Shown piece after piece: positions 22,490 to 34,045 of a DNA stretch of 64,000 bases. Origin of the DNA: Morinoia aosen (lineage: Eukaryota; Arthropoda; Malacostraca; Amphipoda; Talitridae); the NCBI GenBank assembly GCA_030386875.1, contig CM059558.1:14741428-14805427 (forward strand). The letters run 5' to 3'. Positions within the stretch are counted from its first letter, which is position 1, and each line of letters opens with the position of its first letter. Under the pieces are notes generated by a model. The model did not search any database and was not told the origin of the DNA. It worked only from the letters and a program-made list of their open reading frames with translations. The position numbers and the translations under genes are program-made.

Positions 22490-22565
22490 CAGGGTGCGGC
22501 AGTCAATCCTGCATTTTAGACTTCAACTGCCTTCTCGTAAATGCAGGATTGACTGCCGCACCCTG
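22490..22565. repeat. Perfect 27-bp inverted repeat, 22-nt loop
   Basis: Left arm 22490-22516 and right arm 22539-22565 are exact reverse complements over 27 bp (outer bases CAGGGTGCGGCAG, inner bases CCTGCATTT), separated by 22 nt. A 27-bp perfect stem is far beyond chance. Its size (76 nt) resembles a pre-miRNA-like or foldback hairpin, but no transcription evidence is available from sequence alone. Confidence 0.93.
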
Positions 22566-23644
22566 CCTTTAGCATTGTGAAGTTACTGAACGATTTCTTA
22601 AAACTAACCCAATAATTAAAAAATTAATAATCAAAAATAACGATAGTGGTTTCCCACAATTCTATTAGGTGATTTTTCAGATTCAGATTTTTCACATATG
22701 AGTAATCATATTTTTCTTAGGTGAGTAATCATATTTTTCTTAATGAGTATCCATGTTTTTCTTAGGTGAGTGCGCATATTTTTCTTAAATTAGTACCAAC
22801 AGTTTTCTTAACTTTTTATCCATATTTTTCGAAGATAAGAATGCCTATTTTACACATATGTGTACCCATGCTTTGTTCATATAGTTATTTAATTTGACCA
22901 CTGTCCTTTATTTTATCAGAGATATATACGCAAAAATCGCGAATTCATTTGTTTTGAACTAACAGAGATGTTTAAGTTTGTGTGTACAAAGTTGAATATT
23001 TTGAACATCCAATTTTAAATTTGATTTAAATTTAAAAATTAAACTAAAATTAAAAAATTAAATGTGAAAACCATCCATGGCAAAATTTCATTGTTGGTTA
23101 CTTACATACATCCACATTCATGAATTCTCATACATAAGCCCACTTACATAAATAAAATTACACCAACCCACTAATACAATTTTTTTTCACTCATGCACCA
23201 CTTACATATAACCACAACAAATATGGCGTTAGAAAATTCCATGTTTCAAAGTTTTTTGTGGAATTTATGAATGTTTCTAGTTTTTGATGACTCCAGTTAT
23301 AAGTTAATAATACCAAACCAGTTTTTTTTGCGGTAAAAGGGAAAAAAATTTCCTATTTTCGTAAATTGCATTTTGAATATATTTATGCCCGCAATTTTTG
23401 CTTATGCGAATATGCTGCAAATGCTACAAAAAATTGAAATTGCATGAGAGCTGCAAAAAATGTGAAATTCAATTTAAATATCACCTAATTTTCTTTAATG
23501 AAAAGCAGCATGCTCTTTGAAAATAATAAGATCGGAGAGAATAGGCGCAAAATCACGTCAGTGTAACAGGGCGTGCAGACCCCGCAGACTTTAGTGCGAT
23601 CTCGCTGCCTCAGACCAGCTCGACGTGCGTGTAACTCCTCATGT
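22566..23644. other. AT-rich spacer with degenerate repeats
   Basis: Positions 22675-22860 hold a decayed repeat of about 28-30 bp (GAGTAATCATATTTTTCTTA and relatives). 22980-23065 is a TTAAATTT/AAATTTAA-rich patch. 23090-23220 is enriched in ACTTACATA words. No gene. Confidence 0.55.
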
Positions 23645-23721
23645 TATGGTAATTATTTTGCCTTCCTTATTATTATAGCGATTATTACTGCTTCTATTAT
23701 TATTATAGAGATTATTAATGC

Positions 23722-23755
<34 letters not shown>

Positions 23756-23935
23756 GGGATTATTTTCGCCTTTATTGTTATTATTACAGCAATCCTTATT
23801 TCTTTTATTGTTATTAATATTATAGCAATTATTGTTGCTTAATATATGCTTATATTATTATTATTACGCGGTTGTTGTTGCTTCTATTATTATTATAGCA
23901 ATTATTACTGCCTTTATCGTTATTAGTGCTGTTGC
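23645..23935. repeat. ATT-rich repeat with (ATT)n core
   Basis: Imperfect 40-50-bp copies of ATTATTATTATAGCAATTATT followed by GCTT, with a pure (ATT)n run at about 23724-23753. The isoleucine-rich frame across it is an artefact. Confidence 0.85.
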
Positions 23936-24529
23936 TCGCCTGCAATATAGCGTGATGGTGCCGTTACGGGCGGCTGGAGGCGCCGTAAGTGATATCGTCA
24001 CAACAAACGATCTCATCACCATCATTAATATGACAATAATGGTTCTCAAGCGACCAGGTTGGTATTGCACCTTACTCTGTGTTAATGGGTTCGACAACGA
24101 GGCTGTAATTTTAAGGGATTGTTTGTATTGATCTCTCTCTTTTTATTGGTTTTTTCTTTTTGACTCTTTCTTAACTTGTGCCGATTTTTTTATTGATCCC
24201 TTTAGCTCTCTTTCACCCTCTCTTCATGTCTCCTCTGTTTCTCGTTCTCTTTGACTTCCATGTGTTTTTTGTGTGTATAAAGCAGCGCAAAGTTGAACAT
24301 TATTCCAGTTTTTATTACGGAAAATAAATTTCTGCCTTTCAACATCCTTTTCAACAGGATGTTGGAACATGCCAGCGCCAAAATTGAGCATCACATTTTT
24401 GCACGAGTTCTCAAAACTCCAAACGTGAATCTTCATTTTTTTTATTCAACAATCGCATTAAAGAGCATATTAAAACACAAGCAATAAAAGTGCAAATGAA
24501 GTTCAAGATTTTTTTAAAATAGGTTAGAG
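23936..24529. other. Unique spacer with weak open frames and a small hairpin
   Basis: An ATG-initiated 58-codon frame (about 23955-24131) contains GTAAGT at 23985-23990, a perfect donor-like hexamer inside the frame. CAACATCCT (24340-24348) and AGGATGTTG (24356-24364) form a 9-bp hairpin. A second weak frame covers about 24359-24487. None has a recognisable domain, and I do not call genes here. Confidence 0.35.
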
Positions 24530-24804
24530 TATTAAAGACGAAAATGAATGAGTAAATAAATTATTAACAAATGAATAAATCTATAAAAAATAAATCAATA
24601 AACAATTAGATAATTATTTAAATAAATTGATAAATAAAAAATTAATGAATAAACGAATAAAACATAAAAAGTTCGCACTATGGTAATTTAGGCGCGACAA
24701 GAAATTGAACAAAATCAGCTAACACCATTTCATTCTTGTGACATGTAAACAAACACACCGCTGTCGAACACAAACTTGGCGAACTATCGCCTGCAGCAAC
24801 GTTG
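24530..24804. other. AATAAATA-rich patch and short unique spacer
   Basis: 24530-24670 is a non-periodic A/T tract rich in AATAAAT and GAATAAA. 24671-24804 is unique. Confidence 0.5.
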
Positions 24805-26826
24805 TCTGAATTTATAGAGAACGTCAGAATTTATAAAGAACGTCAGAATTTATAGAGAACTTATAAAGAACGTCAGAATTTATAGAGAACTTATAAAGTA
24901 CGTCAGAATTTATAGAGAACTTATAAAGAACGTCAGAATTTATAGAGAACTTATAAAGAACGTCAGAATTTATAGAGAACTTATAAAGAACGTCAGAATT
25001 TATAGAGAACTTATAAAGAACGTCAAAATTCCTAAAGAACTTATATTACACTCAGAATTTATAGAGAACTGATAGAGGACGTCAGAATTTATAGAGACCT
25101 TATAGAGAACGTCAGAATTTATAGAGAACTGATAGAGAACGTCAGAATTTATAGAGAACTGATAGAGAACGTCAGAATTTATAGAGAACTGATAGAGGAC
25201 GTCCGAATTTATAGAGACCTTATAGAGAACGTCAGAATTTATAGAGAACTGATAGAGAACGTCAGAATTTATAGAGAACTGATAGAGAACGTCAGAATTT
25301 ATAGAGAACTGATAGAGAACGTCAGAATTTATAGAGAACTGATAGAGAACGTCAGAATTTATAGAGAACTGATAGAGGACGTCACAATTTATAGAGAACT
25401 GATAGAGAACGTCAGAATTTATAGAGACCTTATAGAGAACGTCACAATTTATAGAGAACTGATAGAGAACGTCAGAATTTATAGAGAACTGATAGAGGAC
25501 GTCAGAATTTATAGAGACCTTATAGAGAACGTCAGAATTTATAGAGAACTGATAGAGAACGTCAGAATTTATAGAGAACTAATGGAGGACGTCAGAATTT
25601 ATAAAGACCTTATAGAAAACGTCAGAATTTATAGAGAACTGGTAGAGAACGTCAGAATTTATAGAGAACTTATAGAGGACGTCAGAATTTATAGAGACCT
25701 TATAGAGAACGTCAGAATTTATAGAGAACTGGTAGAGAACGTCAGAATTTATAGAGAACTTATAGAGGACGTCAGAATTTATAGAGACCTTATAGAGAAC
25801 GTCAGAATTTATAGATAACTTATAGAGAACGTCAGAATTTATAGAGAACTTATAGAGGACGTCAGAATTTATAGAGACCTTATAGAAAATGTCAGAATTT
25901 ATAGAGAACTGGTAGAGAACGTCAGAATTTATAGAGAACTTATAGAGGACGTCAGAATTTATAGAGACCTTATAGAGAACGTCAGAATTTATAGAGACAT
26001 TATAGAGAACGTCAGAATTTATAGAGACATTATAGAGAACGTCAGAATTTATAGAGACATTATAGAGAACGTCAGAATTTATAGAGACATTATAGAGAAC
26101 GTCAGAATTTATAGAGACATTATAGAGAACGTCAGAATTCATAGAGACATTATAGAGAACGTCAGAATTTATAGAGACATTATAGAGAACGTCAGAATTT
26201 ATAGAGACATTATAGAGAACGTCAGAATTTATAGAGACATTATAGAGAACGTCAGAATTTATAGAGAACTGATAGAGGACGTCAGAATTTATAGAGACAT
26301 TATAGAGAACGTCAGAATTTATAGAGACATTATAGAGAACGTCAGAATTCATAGAGACATTATAGAGAACGTCAGAATTTATAGAGACATTATAGAGAAC
26401 GTCAGAATTTATAGAGACATTATAGAGAACGTCAGAATTTATAGAGACATTATAGAGAACGTCAGAATTTATAGAGACATTATAGAGAACGTCAGAATTT
26501 ATAGAGACATTATAGAGAACGTCAGAATTCATAGAGACATTATAGAGAACGTCAGAATTTATAGAGACATTATAGAGAACGTCAGAATTTATAGAGACAT
26601 TATAGAGAACGTCAGAATTTATAGAGAACTGATAGAGGACGTCAGAATTTATAGAGACATTATAGAGAACGTCAGAATTTATAGAGACATTGTAGAGAAC
26701 GTCAGAATTCATAGAGACATTATAGAGAACGTCAGAATTTATAGAGACATTATAGAGAACGTCAGAATTTATAGAGACATTATAGAGAACGTCAGAATTC
26801 ATAGAGACCTTATAGAGAACGTCAGA
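24805..26826. repeat. 30-bp minisatellite, about 67 copies, 360-bp higher-order repeat
   Basis: Core GTCAGAATTTATAGAGA followed by ACTTATAGAGAAC-type endings. The left part (to about 25050) has ATAAAGAAC, the middle AACTGATAGAG, and the right ACATTATAGAG. A GAATTC-creating variant occurs at 26131, 26341, 26521, 26701 and 26791. The pairs 26251/26611 and 26341/26701 are 360 bp apart, giving a 12-unit higher-order copy. The period is a multiple of three, so a 407-codon minus-strand frame (25579-26802) reads INSDVLYNVS decapeptides. It has no unique flanking domain and is not credible as a gene. Confidence 0.96.
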
Positions 26827-27730
26827 AAAATGCGTTTTGTTTCACCAGAAAAAGACATTCACAAAGGTAAAAAAATCAATCGCATTTTTCTTAAAGAGGA
26901 ACCTCCTCTAAATAAACCTCCTCTCCTCTAAATAAAGAGTAGCCTCCTCTTTATTTATTTCTCTATAATGGATTTCCATTAAATCTAGGCCATTTTTGTT
27001 GACTGCGCTGTTTTACAATCGCGTTATAACAACAATTAATCATTTAACTACATTAAACGCGTTTTGGGAAAGTTAGCTATTTCGTATCCTTATTTATTCT
27101 AATCGACCGCTCGATCCATTTTACAATCGCCCAATAGCACAACATTTACTTTTTACTGCGTTTTAATGTAGTAAATGGTAATAACGTTTAACCTACCTTT
27201 TTAATGCAGTAAAATAGTAATGTAGTTTTTGAATAAATAATTATTTGTTCTAATTATATGCTAATTAAATAGAATAAATAATTTCTAAGAATAAATAATT
27301 TTTTATACTAATTGTCAGTTGCACTTTACAATTGCGTAGTAGTAAAAAATTACCAATATAATAATAACCAATAACCTATTCATTCCATCGAAAGCTCCAT
27401 TTTACAACCCCTTTATACTAGAAAATAGCTATTTCGCTACGTTATTTATCCTCTTTGACAGCGTCATTCTACCACAGCATGAAATGACCATTTTACTACG
27501 TTATTTACTCATAATGACTGCATCACTTCACGATCGTATTGTGACAAAAATAACCATTTCACTCCGTTATTTTGAAGCGCTCGTTCCCCAAATGACAACA
27601 ACAAGTTATAAAATTATATAATTATATAATTATTATATATATTATTATGTAGTTATTATACATGTTATTTATAATTATATAATTATAATTGCAAAGAGCT
27701 GCATGTGTAGCAGCTGTAATGCCTTCACTG
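26827..27730. repeat. Highly degenerate ~70-75-bp repeat, AT-rich
   Basis: CCATTTTACTACGTTATTTA, CCATTTCACTCCGTTATTTT and TAGCTATTTCGCTACGTTAT mark decayed copies between about 27000 and 27570. A short hairpin lies at 26930-26956 (AAATAAAGAG and CTCTTTATTT, 7-nt loop). 27600-27690 is a self-complementary TATAATTATATAATTA tract. Confidence 0.6.
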
Positions 27731-28278
27731 CAGCCGCACGCTAGTCAACAACAAAAAATAAACCTACAACAACATAATAAAAATAAATCATCAACAAAAA
27801 TTAAACCCTCAAACAAGTAATAGAAGTGAACCTTCAACAACAAGAAAACAACCTTGAACAACCAAAAGTAAACCTGCAACAACAAAAAACCTTCAACAAA
27901 AAAAAATAAACCTTCGACAACACAATAGGAATAATCTCCCCTCTCCCTCCCCAATGCATTGGATGTCACGGCCAACAAGGGAACCAAAATTAATCCCTAC
28001 ATATTCCCTCACTACCCACCCCTAGATTCCCTCACTCTCCTCCCATAGATTCCCTACTTCCCTCCCTTAGATTCCCCACTCCCTACCCTCGGTAGAAAGG
28101 ATCCTTATAGCTGCAGCTCCCCTTTTTCAACTTAGGCCTACGCTGCGCCTAGGCCTGCTCCCTCGTGACATCGAGTGCATTCTGTTGCTCCCCTCGTAAA
28201 AAAGAGGGAAATCTCAAAAATGGAAGCTCTGTCATATTTCGAGGCTGGGAAAATTTGTTCCGAGTTTTGATCAAAGAT
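27731..28278. other. CAA-rich then CT-rich spacer
   Basis: 27745-27930 is A-rich with AAACCTTCAACAACAA words. 27935-28090 is pyrimidine-rich with TAGATTCCCTCACTCTCC words. 28120-28278 is unique. Confidence 0.5.
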
Positions 28279-28545
28279 TTCAAAAGGAAAGCACGGCCGC
28301 AGCTCTTTTTTTGTCATTTTACATCTGCTTCCTTTCATTTTTTGATTTCAAAAGGAAAGCACGGCTGCAGCTCATTTTTTTTTTTGTCACTTGTACGCCC
28401 GCTTATTTTTTCTTTTTGAACAGAACTTTCAAAAGGAAAGCGTGATTGCAGCTCTTCTTTTGTCACTTGTACAGCTGTTTTTTCGTTTTTTGATCAGAAC
28501 TTTCAAAAGAAAAACACGACTGCAGATATTTTTGTGTCCCTCAAT
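28279..28545. repeat. ~74-bp degenerate repeat (TTTCAAAAGGAAAGCACG)
   Basis: TTTCAAAAGGAAAG-type words at about 28279, 28347, 28427 and 28501 (68, 80, 74 bp apart), each followed by a TGCAGCTC-like word and a T-rich stretch. Confidence 0.85.
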
Positions 28546-29245
28546 TGTACAGCTGCGTTGTGTCCCTCAATTGTACAGCTGCGTTGTGTCCCTCAATTGT
28601 ACAGCTGCGTCGTGTCATTTGAACGGGTACCGATGTTTTGCACCACTTGTTCTGGTGCTTATCACAGCATTTACAGCTGCTTCTAATTATTTTACGGTTC
28701 TATTGAACCACTTATACATCTGCTTAGTACATTTAATACACTTGCGTACTACCACTTATACAGCTGCTTAATACCATTTACAGTACCCCTTATACAGCTG
28801 CTTACAATAAATTATACAGTCGCTAAGTACGACTCATACATCTGCTTAGTATCATTTACACAGATGCTTAGTACCACTTATACGGCTCCCTACTACCACT
28901 CATACAGATGCCTGCAACCACTCACACAGCTGCTTAGCACTACTCATGCATCTGCTCAGCACCACTTATACAGCTGCTTACTACCTCCCATACATCTGTT
29001 TATTACCACTCAAACAGCTACCTGCTACCACTCAGACATCTACTTAGCACCGCTCACATAGCTGCTCAACTCCACTCATACAGCTGCCTACTACCACTCA
29101 GACATCAACTTAGCACCACTTACACAGCTGCTTACTACCGCATGCAGCTGCTCAGCACTACTCGCACACCTACCTCATGTCGTTAGTACGACAATTTCTT
29201 ATCACGCACATATCTGTCTGTATCAACTAGCACAGCTGCAAACAT
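28546..29245. repeat. CAGCTG-rich degenerate minisatellite (22-28 bp)
   Basis: Starts with three near-exact copies of TGTCCCTCAATTGTACAGCT, then about 25 diverged copies of ACCACTTATACAGCTGCTTA. At least 12 CAGCTG E-box palindromes lie between 28480 and 29240. Confidence 0.85.
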
Positions 29246-29289
29246 ATAGCTTCACGCTCGTACATCTGCATACAAATAGCATAATTAAA

Positions 29290-30180
29290 GCTAGTGCAGT
29301 GCTCGTATGAGCGTTGGTGTGCGTGGTGTGCGTGTCACGGGATCATTTGAGTGCGGCTCTTGCTGCGATAAGCGTGAGATAAGGCAACGTCTGCGTGACG
29401 TGTTGCCGACGTGTTGCGTGCAGGTCCGTACTGGGCTGTTGTGTGCTGTGCTGTGTGTGTGTGCTGTGTTGTGTGTTGTGTGTGCTGTGTTGTGTTGTGT
29501 AGTGTGTGTGTTGTGTTGTGTGTTGTGTGTTGCGTGCTGGTCGGTACTGGGCTGTCGTGTGCTGTGTGAGCTGTGTTGTGTGTACTGTGTCGTGTTGTGT
29601 GTTGCGTGCTGGTCCGTACTGGGCTGTTGGTGTGCTGTGTTGTGTGTTGTGTGTGTGTGTGTGTGTGCTGTGTTGTGTGTGCTGTGTTGTGTGTACTGTG
29701 TTGTGTGTACTGTGTTGTGTTGTGTGTTGCATGCTGGTTGGTACTGGGCTGTTAGTGTGCTGTGTTGTGCTGTGTGTGCTGTGAGTTGTGTTGTGTGTTG
29801 CATGCTGGTCGGTACTGGGCTGTTGGTGTGCTGCGTCGTACGTTGCGTTGTGTGCGTCGTGTGTGTTGTGTGTTGTGTGTACTGTGTTGTGTGTGTGGGT
29901 TGAGTGGGTTGAGTGTGTGTTGCATGTGCGTGTATGTGTTGTGCGTTATGTGGGTGTATTTGCAGTGTGTGCTGTGTTGTGTGTTGTGTTGATTGGGTTG
30001 TGTTCTGTGTGTGTTGTGTGTGTGTTGGGTGTGTGTTGGGTGTGTGTGTGTTGTGTGTGTGTTTTTGTGTGTTTTATCAGTGGGTGTTGTGTCAGAGTGC
30101 AAGTTTTAAAAACGTGTGTGTGTGTATGGATTGTATGAGAGTGTTTGCGTATCTGTATTTGTGTATACATGTGTAATCTT
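29290..30180. repeat. GT-rich repeat region with ~72/120-bp higher-order spacing
   Basis: TGTGTTGTGTGTTGTGTG tracts with a non-GT marker (GGTCGGTACTGGGCTGTT-like) at about 29424, 29540, 29612, 29737 and 29808. The spacings are 116, 72, 125 and 71 bp, so long and short units alternate. Valine/cysteine-rich frames in several registers are artefacts. Confidence 0.9.
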
Positions 30181-30404
30181 GACAGGATGTTGTGTGCAAA
30201 AGTCTGCGTGTTGAGATTAGCGTTCAAGAAATATTAAGCCAATATTTAAGCTAGTGAAACAAATTTTTCAAGCGGATATAAAATAAATTATAGCTGTTCA
30301 ATTGCATCATCCAGCTACTTGAAACAAATATTTCAGTGAGTGAATCAAAGTGTCGTTCAGTTAAGAAGTGAGGAAAACCTCATTTACAGCTGCAGTGACT
30401 AAAA
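30181..30404. other. Unique spacer
   Basis: AT-rich sequence with a CAGCTG at 30387; nothing else recognised. Confidence 0.4.
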
Positions 30405-30590
30405 GCTAGGCAGCTGTATACTGGAGTGAAATTTGGCAGCTGTGAATTGGAGTGAAATTTGGCAGCTGTGAATTGGAGGGAAATTTTGCAGCTGTGAATT
30501 GGAGGGAAATTTTGCAGCTCTATATTGGAGGGAAATGCAGCTGTATATTGGAGTGAAAAGCAGCTGTATATTGGAGTGTGCAGCCGCATT
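30405..30590. repeat. 26-bp minisatellite, about 7 copies
   Basis: CAGCTG (CAGCTC in the copy at 30515) lies at 30411, 30437, 30463, 30489, 30515, 30538 and 30561. The period is 26 bp for the first five and 23 bp at the end. Unit CAGCTGTGAATTGGAGGGAA plus AATTTTG. Confidence 0.93.
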
Positions 30591-31154
30591 ATAGAATTAA
30601 TACACCCACACAACAGCATCGTGTACACTACAAAAACGTACACTCGAAATATTGCACCCTACAGAAACGTACACTGAAAACAGTGTACACTACATGCACA
30701 GCCGTACACAGGCTGCAGGAAACACAGTCACGCACAACAAGAACGTGGCAAAAATCTGAAAAAATCGCAATTTCTCAACAAAAACAGAGAAGCCCATTTC
30801 CAGACTTTCAACATGCACAAATAAGATGAAATGAAATGATGAAAGAATGAAATTAGATGAATGAGAATTAGAACAAGATGAAATGATGTATAATTTACGA
30901 CGCAATAACACACATCTCGTGCCGATTGAGAGGCAAAGTCTAAGAAGTTCTGGAATGAATAAGGCAACGAAGCCATAGATTGCCGTGAAAATTAATTAAC
31001 ATATACAAAATATATCATACAAATTGTATGTCTTGTGTAATAATATATGAATATTTTATAAATCATAAATAATTAATTTAATTTTATGTTACATACGGCG
31101 TGATGTGGACTCTAATTATAGCTCGAAATAAACACGGTTTCTTTGTCTTTTAAT
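30591..31154. other. Spacer with GTACACT and GATGAAAT word clusters
   Basis: 30612-30715 repeats GTACACTACA-like words irregularly. 30822-30890 repeats GATGAAATGA-like words. The rest is unique AT-rich sequence. Confidence 0.5.
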
Positions 31155-32440
31155 GGCCTTCCCCCTCTCTGATTCATCTCTTCCCTTATTTACCCCTTTT
31201 CCATTTACCCCTCATTCATTTACCTTAGCAACTTTTCCTCCCTTTATTCCTCCTACATTTACTTCTCCATTTACTCCTCCTTAATTTACATCTTCCTTTA
31301 CCCTTCTTTCACTTACCCTCATCCATTTATGCCTCCTTTATTTACTTATTCATTTACCCCTTCTTCATTTGCTTCTTTATTTACTCTTCTCTCTTTTACT
31401 TATTCATTTACCCTTCCCTCATTTACCCTTCTTTCATTTACCCTTCCCTCATTCATCTATCTTTCATTTACCCTCATTCATTTACCCCTCCTTTATTTAT
31501 TTCTTCATTTACCGTTCTCTCATTTACCCTTTTATCATTTACCCTTCCCTCATTTACCCTTCTTTCATTTACCCTTCCCTCATTTACCCTTCTTTCATTT
31601 ACCCTTCCCTCATTTATCCATCTTTCATTTACCCTCATTCATTTACCCCTCCTTTACTTATTTCTTCATTTACCGTTCCCTCATTTACCCTTTTTTCATT
31701 TACCCTTCCCTCATTTACCCTTCTTTCATTTACCCTTCCCTCATTTACCCTTCTTTCATTTACCCTTCCCTCATTTATCCATCTTTCATTTACCCTCATT
31801 CATTTACCCCTCCTTTACTTATTTCTTCATTTACCGTTCCCTCATTTACCCTTTTTTCATTTACCCTTCCCTCATTTACCCTTCTTTCATTTACCCTTCC
31901 CTCATTTACCCTTCTTTCATTTACCCTTCCCTCATTTACCCTTCCCTCATTTACCCTTCTTTCATTTACCCTCACCCATTTACCCCTTCTTTATTTACTT
32001 CTTCATTTACCCTTCCCTCATTTACCCTTCTTTCATTTACCCTTCCCTCATTTACCCTTCTTTCATTTATCCTCACCCATTTACCCCTTCTTTATTTACT
32101 TCTTCATTTACCCTTCCCTCATTTACCCTTCTTTCATTCACCCTTCCCTCATTTACCCTTCTTTCATTTACCCTCACCCATTTACCCCTTCTTAATTTAC
32201 TTCTACATTTACCCTTCCCTCATTCACCCATCTTTCATTTACCCTTCCCTCATTCACCCATCTTTCATTTACCCTTCCCTCATTTATCCATCTTTCATTT
32301 ACCCTCATTCATTTACCCCTCCTTTATTTACTTCTTCATATACCCTTCCCTCATTTCCCCTCATCCATTTACCCCTCCTTCATTCACCCATCCTTCATTT
32401 ACCCTGCCCTCATTCCCCCCTCCCTCCCTTCCCTCCCCCA
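31155..32440. repeat. 15-bp pyrimidine-rich minisatellite with 161- and 101-bp higher-order repeats
   Basis: Unit TCATTTACCCTTCCC or TCATTTACCCTTCTT. The marker ACCGTTC at 31511, 31672 and 31833 gives a 161-bp higher-order period. CTCACCCATTTACCCC at about 31971, 32072 and 32173 gives a 101-bp period in the right half. The left edge (31155-31380) is strongly degenerate. Leu/Pro/Phe/Tyr-rich frames are artefacts. Confidence 0.95.
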
Positions 32441-32934
32441 CATCGATTACCCGTCCACGCGCGCGGGTGTCTGATGTATGACTGCAGCGCGGGGGGAGCT
32501 GCGGGGGGAGGGAGAGGGAGAGGAGGAAGGGGATGGAAAGAGAGAAGAGGGATGAAAGAGTGTGTGGAAAGGGAGAGACTGAATGAAGAAAGAATGGTGG
32601 AAGGAAAGAAGGGAAAGAGGGAAAACAGACAAAGCAAAAATGAATAGTAGAAGGTAGGAAGTGAAAAGGAGGGAAAGGAAAAGACGGGAGGGAATAAGAA
32701 CATAATGCGATAAAAAAAGAACAGCTGTAGAAATGAAAAAAGACATCAGGTAAAAAATGAAAAAGATATGCAAATATCTCTAGTGTAAGATGACACCGAG
32801 TGATGAATCGAGCAAACATAAGATGAGATCAAGAATATAACGACAGAATGCAAAAGAAAGGTGATATATTCTGCATAAGTGATACAATGTTGTGAATGTT
32901 TACTTTCATATTATATGGAGCTAGAAATTTTAAC
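32441..32934. other. GC-rich hinge followed by a purine-rich tract
   Basis: A CpG-rich hinge (32441-32515, with CACGCGCGCGGGTG and GCGGGGGGAGCTGC) separates the pyrimidine-rich array on the left from an A/G-rich tract on the right (32516-32700), so strand bias flips at the hinge. 32700-32934 is unique. Confidence 0.6.
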
Positions 32935-33712
32935 TGTACTGCCCTCAGCAGCACAACTGTACTGCCCTCAGCAGCACAACTGTACTGCCCTCAGCAGCCC
33001 AACTGTGCAGTCCTCAGCAGCCCAACTGTGCAGTCCTCAGCAGCACAACTGTACAGCCCTCAGCAGCACAACTGTACTGCCCTCAGCAGCCCAACTGTGC
33101 AGTCCTCAGCAGCACAACTGTACAGCCCTCAGCAGCACACCTGTACTGCCCTCAGCAGCACAACTGTACTGCCCTCAGCAGCACAACTGTACTGCCCTCA
33201 GCAGCCCAACTGTACTGCCCTCAGCAGCACTACTGTACTGCTCTCAGCAGCACAACTGTACTGCCCTCAGCAGCACTACTGTACTGCCTCAGCAGCACAA
33301 CTGTACTGCCTCAGCAGCAGAACTGTACAGCCTCAGCAGCAGAACTGAACAGCCTCAGCAGCAGAACTGTACTGCCCTCAGCAGCACAACTGTACAGCCT
33401 CAGCAGCACAACTGTACTGCCCTCAGCAGCAGAACTGTACTGCCCTCAGCAGCCCAACTGTACAGCCTCAGCAGCACAACTGTACTGCCCTCAGCAGCAC
33501 AACTGTACTGCCCTCAGCAGCACAACTGTACTGCCCTCAGCAGCACTACTGTACTGCCTCAGCAGCAGAACTGTACAGCCTCAGTAGCAGAACTGCACAG
33601 CCTCAGCAGCACACCTGTACTGCCCTCAGCAGCCCAACTGTACAGCCCTCAGCAGCCCAACTGTACTGCCCTCAGCAGCCCAATTGTACTGCCCTCAGCA
33701 GCGCAACTGGAT
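32935..33712. repeat. 24-bp minisatellite, about 33 copies
   Basis: ACTGTACTGCCCTCAGCAGC plus four bases. Variants are ACTGTGCAGTCC, ACTGTACAGCC and a 23-bp form lacking one C (CTGCCTCAGC). The + strand frame of 358 codons (QLYCPQQHNCTALSS-like) is generated by the stop-free unit and shifts register at each 23-bp copy. Confidence 0.96.
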
Positions 33713-34045
33713 AGTGAAATGATAATATATCAATATTCTTATTGTATTCATGTTTTGAAGTGGTTAAAATATGGTCGATGTCTTATCATTTTAGACTATT
33801 CAGGGAACGAGCTGCGAAATCGAAGATTAAGAAACAGAACAAGCAGTTTTCTTATAAATAATTTGAAGAGTATGTTTTGGGTTAGAGCGTTTATATTTTT
33901 CGATCCTGAAGAAAAGTGCATATATTTTGAAATATTTAAAAAAGGGAGCTATTAAACACGGTTGCTTGAGCGAACGAAAACAGAAAAAACCATTGAAAAC
34001 GGATTCAAAAAACGAAAAAATGACACCACTGCATTTGTGCAGTCC
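33713..34045. other. Unique spacer
   Basis: AT-rich sequence including CGAACGAAAACAGAAAAAAC; no gene or repeat seen. Confidence 0.4.

Noticed and set aside
23953..24131. 58-codon ATG frame with an internal GTAAGT
   Set aside because: Part of the frame is a TCATCACCATCATT-like simple sequence, no acceptor partner fits, and no domain is seen.
25579..26802. 407-codon minus-strand frame of INSDVLYNVS repeats
   Set aside because: The 30-bp unit is a stop-free multiple of three, variants change amino acids freely, and there is no non-repeat part or upstream gene signal.
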